From positions 1 through 5,601 of the forward strand of contig DQLO01000131.1 of NCBI GenBank assembly GCA_015660155.1: a DNA stretch of 5,601 nucleotides. Direction: 5' to 3'. A model generated the notes under the pieces. The model ran no database searches, was not told the DNA's origin, and saw only the letters and a list, made by a program, of their open reading frames with translations. The position numbers were made by a program, and so were the translations under genes. The DNA is from Verrucomicrobiota bacterium (GTDB taxonomy: Bacteria; Verrucomicrobiota; Verrucomicrobiia; Limisphaerales; UBA1100). How positions within the stretch are numbered: the stretch's first letter is position 1; the number at the start of each line of letters is the position of its first letter. Positions 5,384 through 5,601 of the stretch are shown here, piece after piece.

Positions 5384-5601
5384 ATCGCCACCTCAATTTC
5401 CGGCCAGATTTCTCGGGCGCAGAAGTCGCCGAAGCGTTCGCCCTCGTGGCGATAGCGCGCGTAGCGTTCGAGCAAGGGGCGCAGTTGGTCGGCCATTTCG
5501 GTGGCGGGTACGGTTTGGTTATACAAGCGCGCCAAGCGCGTGCCGGCGACGTTGCCGCCGAGGTACACCGCGTATTTGTCGGGCGACTTGCCCACGATGC
5601 C
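5380..5601 (-). CDS. cysI: Sulfite reductase hemoprotein (beta) subunit, C-terminal end only
   Basis: Carries out the six-electron reduction of sulfite to sulfide at a coupled siroheme and 4Fe-4S centre. Only the last 73 residues are visible; the frame stays open to the right edge of the window and ends at the TGA at 5380-5382. Recognisable blocks are GIVGKSPDKYAVYLGGNVAG, followed by TRLARLYNQ, then LRPLLERYARYRHEGERFGDF. These match the C-terminal segment of nitrite/sulfite reductase-like proteins; E. coli CysI has LVGKAPGRYNLHLGGN and GEGFGDF at the same places. The window should end about ten residues after the last cluster-binding Cys motif, so the cofactor ligands cannot be checked, nor whether it is NADPH-linked (CysI with CysJ) or ferredoxin-linked (Sir). 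It is the most promoter-proximal gene of the operon seen here. Its stop overlaps the cysH start codon. Confidence 0.9.
   Translation of the reverse strand, partial: GIVGKSPDKYAVYLGGNVAGTRLARLYNQTVPATEMADQLRPLLERYARYRHEGERFGDFCAREIWPEIEVAI
5388..5394 (-). promoter_or_regulatory. Ribosome-binding site of cysH
   Basis: On the − strand GAGGTGG lies within the last codons of cysI, with 7 nt between the GAGG core and the cysH ATG at 5383. It is the clearest Shine-Dalgarno match in the window and supports the chosen cysH start overlapping the cysI stop. Confidence 0.75.

Noticed and set aside
1..5601. tRNA, rRNA, CRISPR arrays, insertion sequences, riboswitches or attachment sites.
   Set aside because: None recognised by eye; coding genes cover nearly the whole window and no gap exceeds about 95 bp.

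Overview
This 5.6-kb window is a GC-rich bacterial chromosome segment with dense gene packing. It holds a housekeeping pair on the + strand (glycerol kinase, then an AhpC-type peroxiredoxin), a small + strand toxin-antitoxin cassette, and a − strand assimilatory sulfate reduction operon that runs in from the right edge and meets the cassette tail to tail. The host cannot be named from the sequence. The gene set and protein style would fit a Gram-negative environmental bacterium, and I lean weakly towards Verrucomicrobiota/PVC relatives; that is an impression, not a demonstrated assignment.

Left part (1-1750): the C-terminal two thirds of glpK, a 72-bp gap with no clear terminator, then a complete 211-aa 2-Cys peroxiredoxin. 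It is closed by a textbook intrinsic terminator (10-bp stem, AAAA loop, T tract).

Middle (1751-2460): a VapBC-like type II toxin-antitoxin pair, with a ribbon-helix-helix antitoxin overlapping a PIN-domain ribonuclease toxin by ATGA. The GC content of the sampled lines here is clearly lower than in both flanks, consistent with an acquired cassette. Between a perfect -35-like TTGACA and the antitoxin start lies a perfect tandem 8-bp repeat, a candidate operator.

Right part (2457-5601, − strand): transcription order cysI (3' end only) - cysH - cysD - cysN. Junctions are ATGA overlap, ATGA overlap and a 3-nt gap, so this is one operon. CysD and CysN form ATP sulfurylase, making APS from sulfate; CysH is a reductase of the PAPS type by its cysteine content; CysI reduces sulfite to sulfide. 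An APS kinase (CysC), expected between ATP sulfurylase and a PAPS-type reductase, is neither fused to CysN nor present downstream of it, where the toxin gene sits instead. The stop codons of cysN and the toxin share the sequence TTAA.

I see no new biological system. The points most worth checking are the missing APS kinase combined with an atypical CysH nucleotide loop, the candidate operator and possibly leaderless start of the toxin-antitoxin cassette, and the N-terminal CxxC of the peroxiredoxin.
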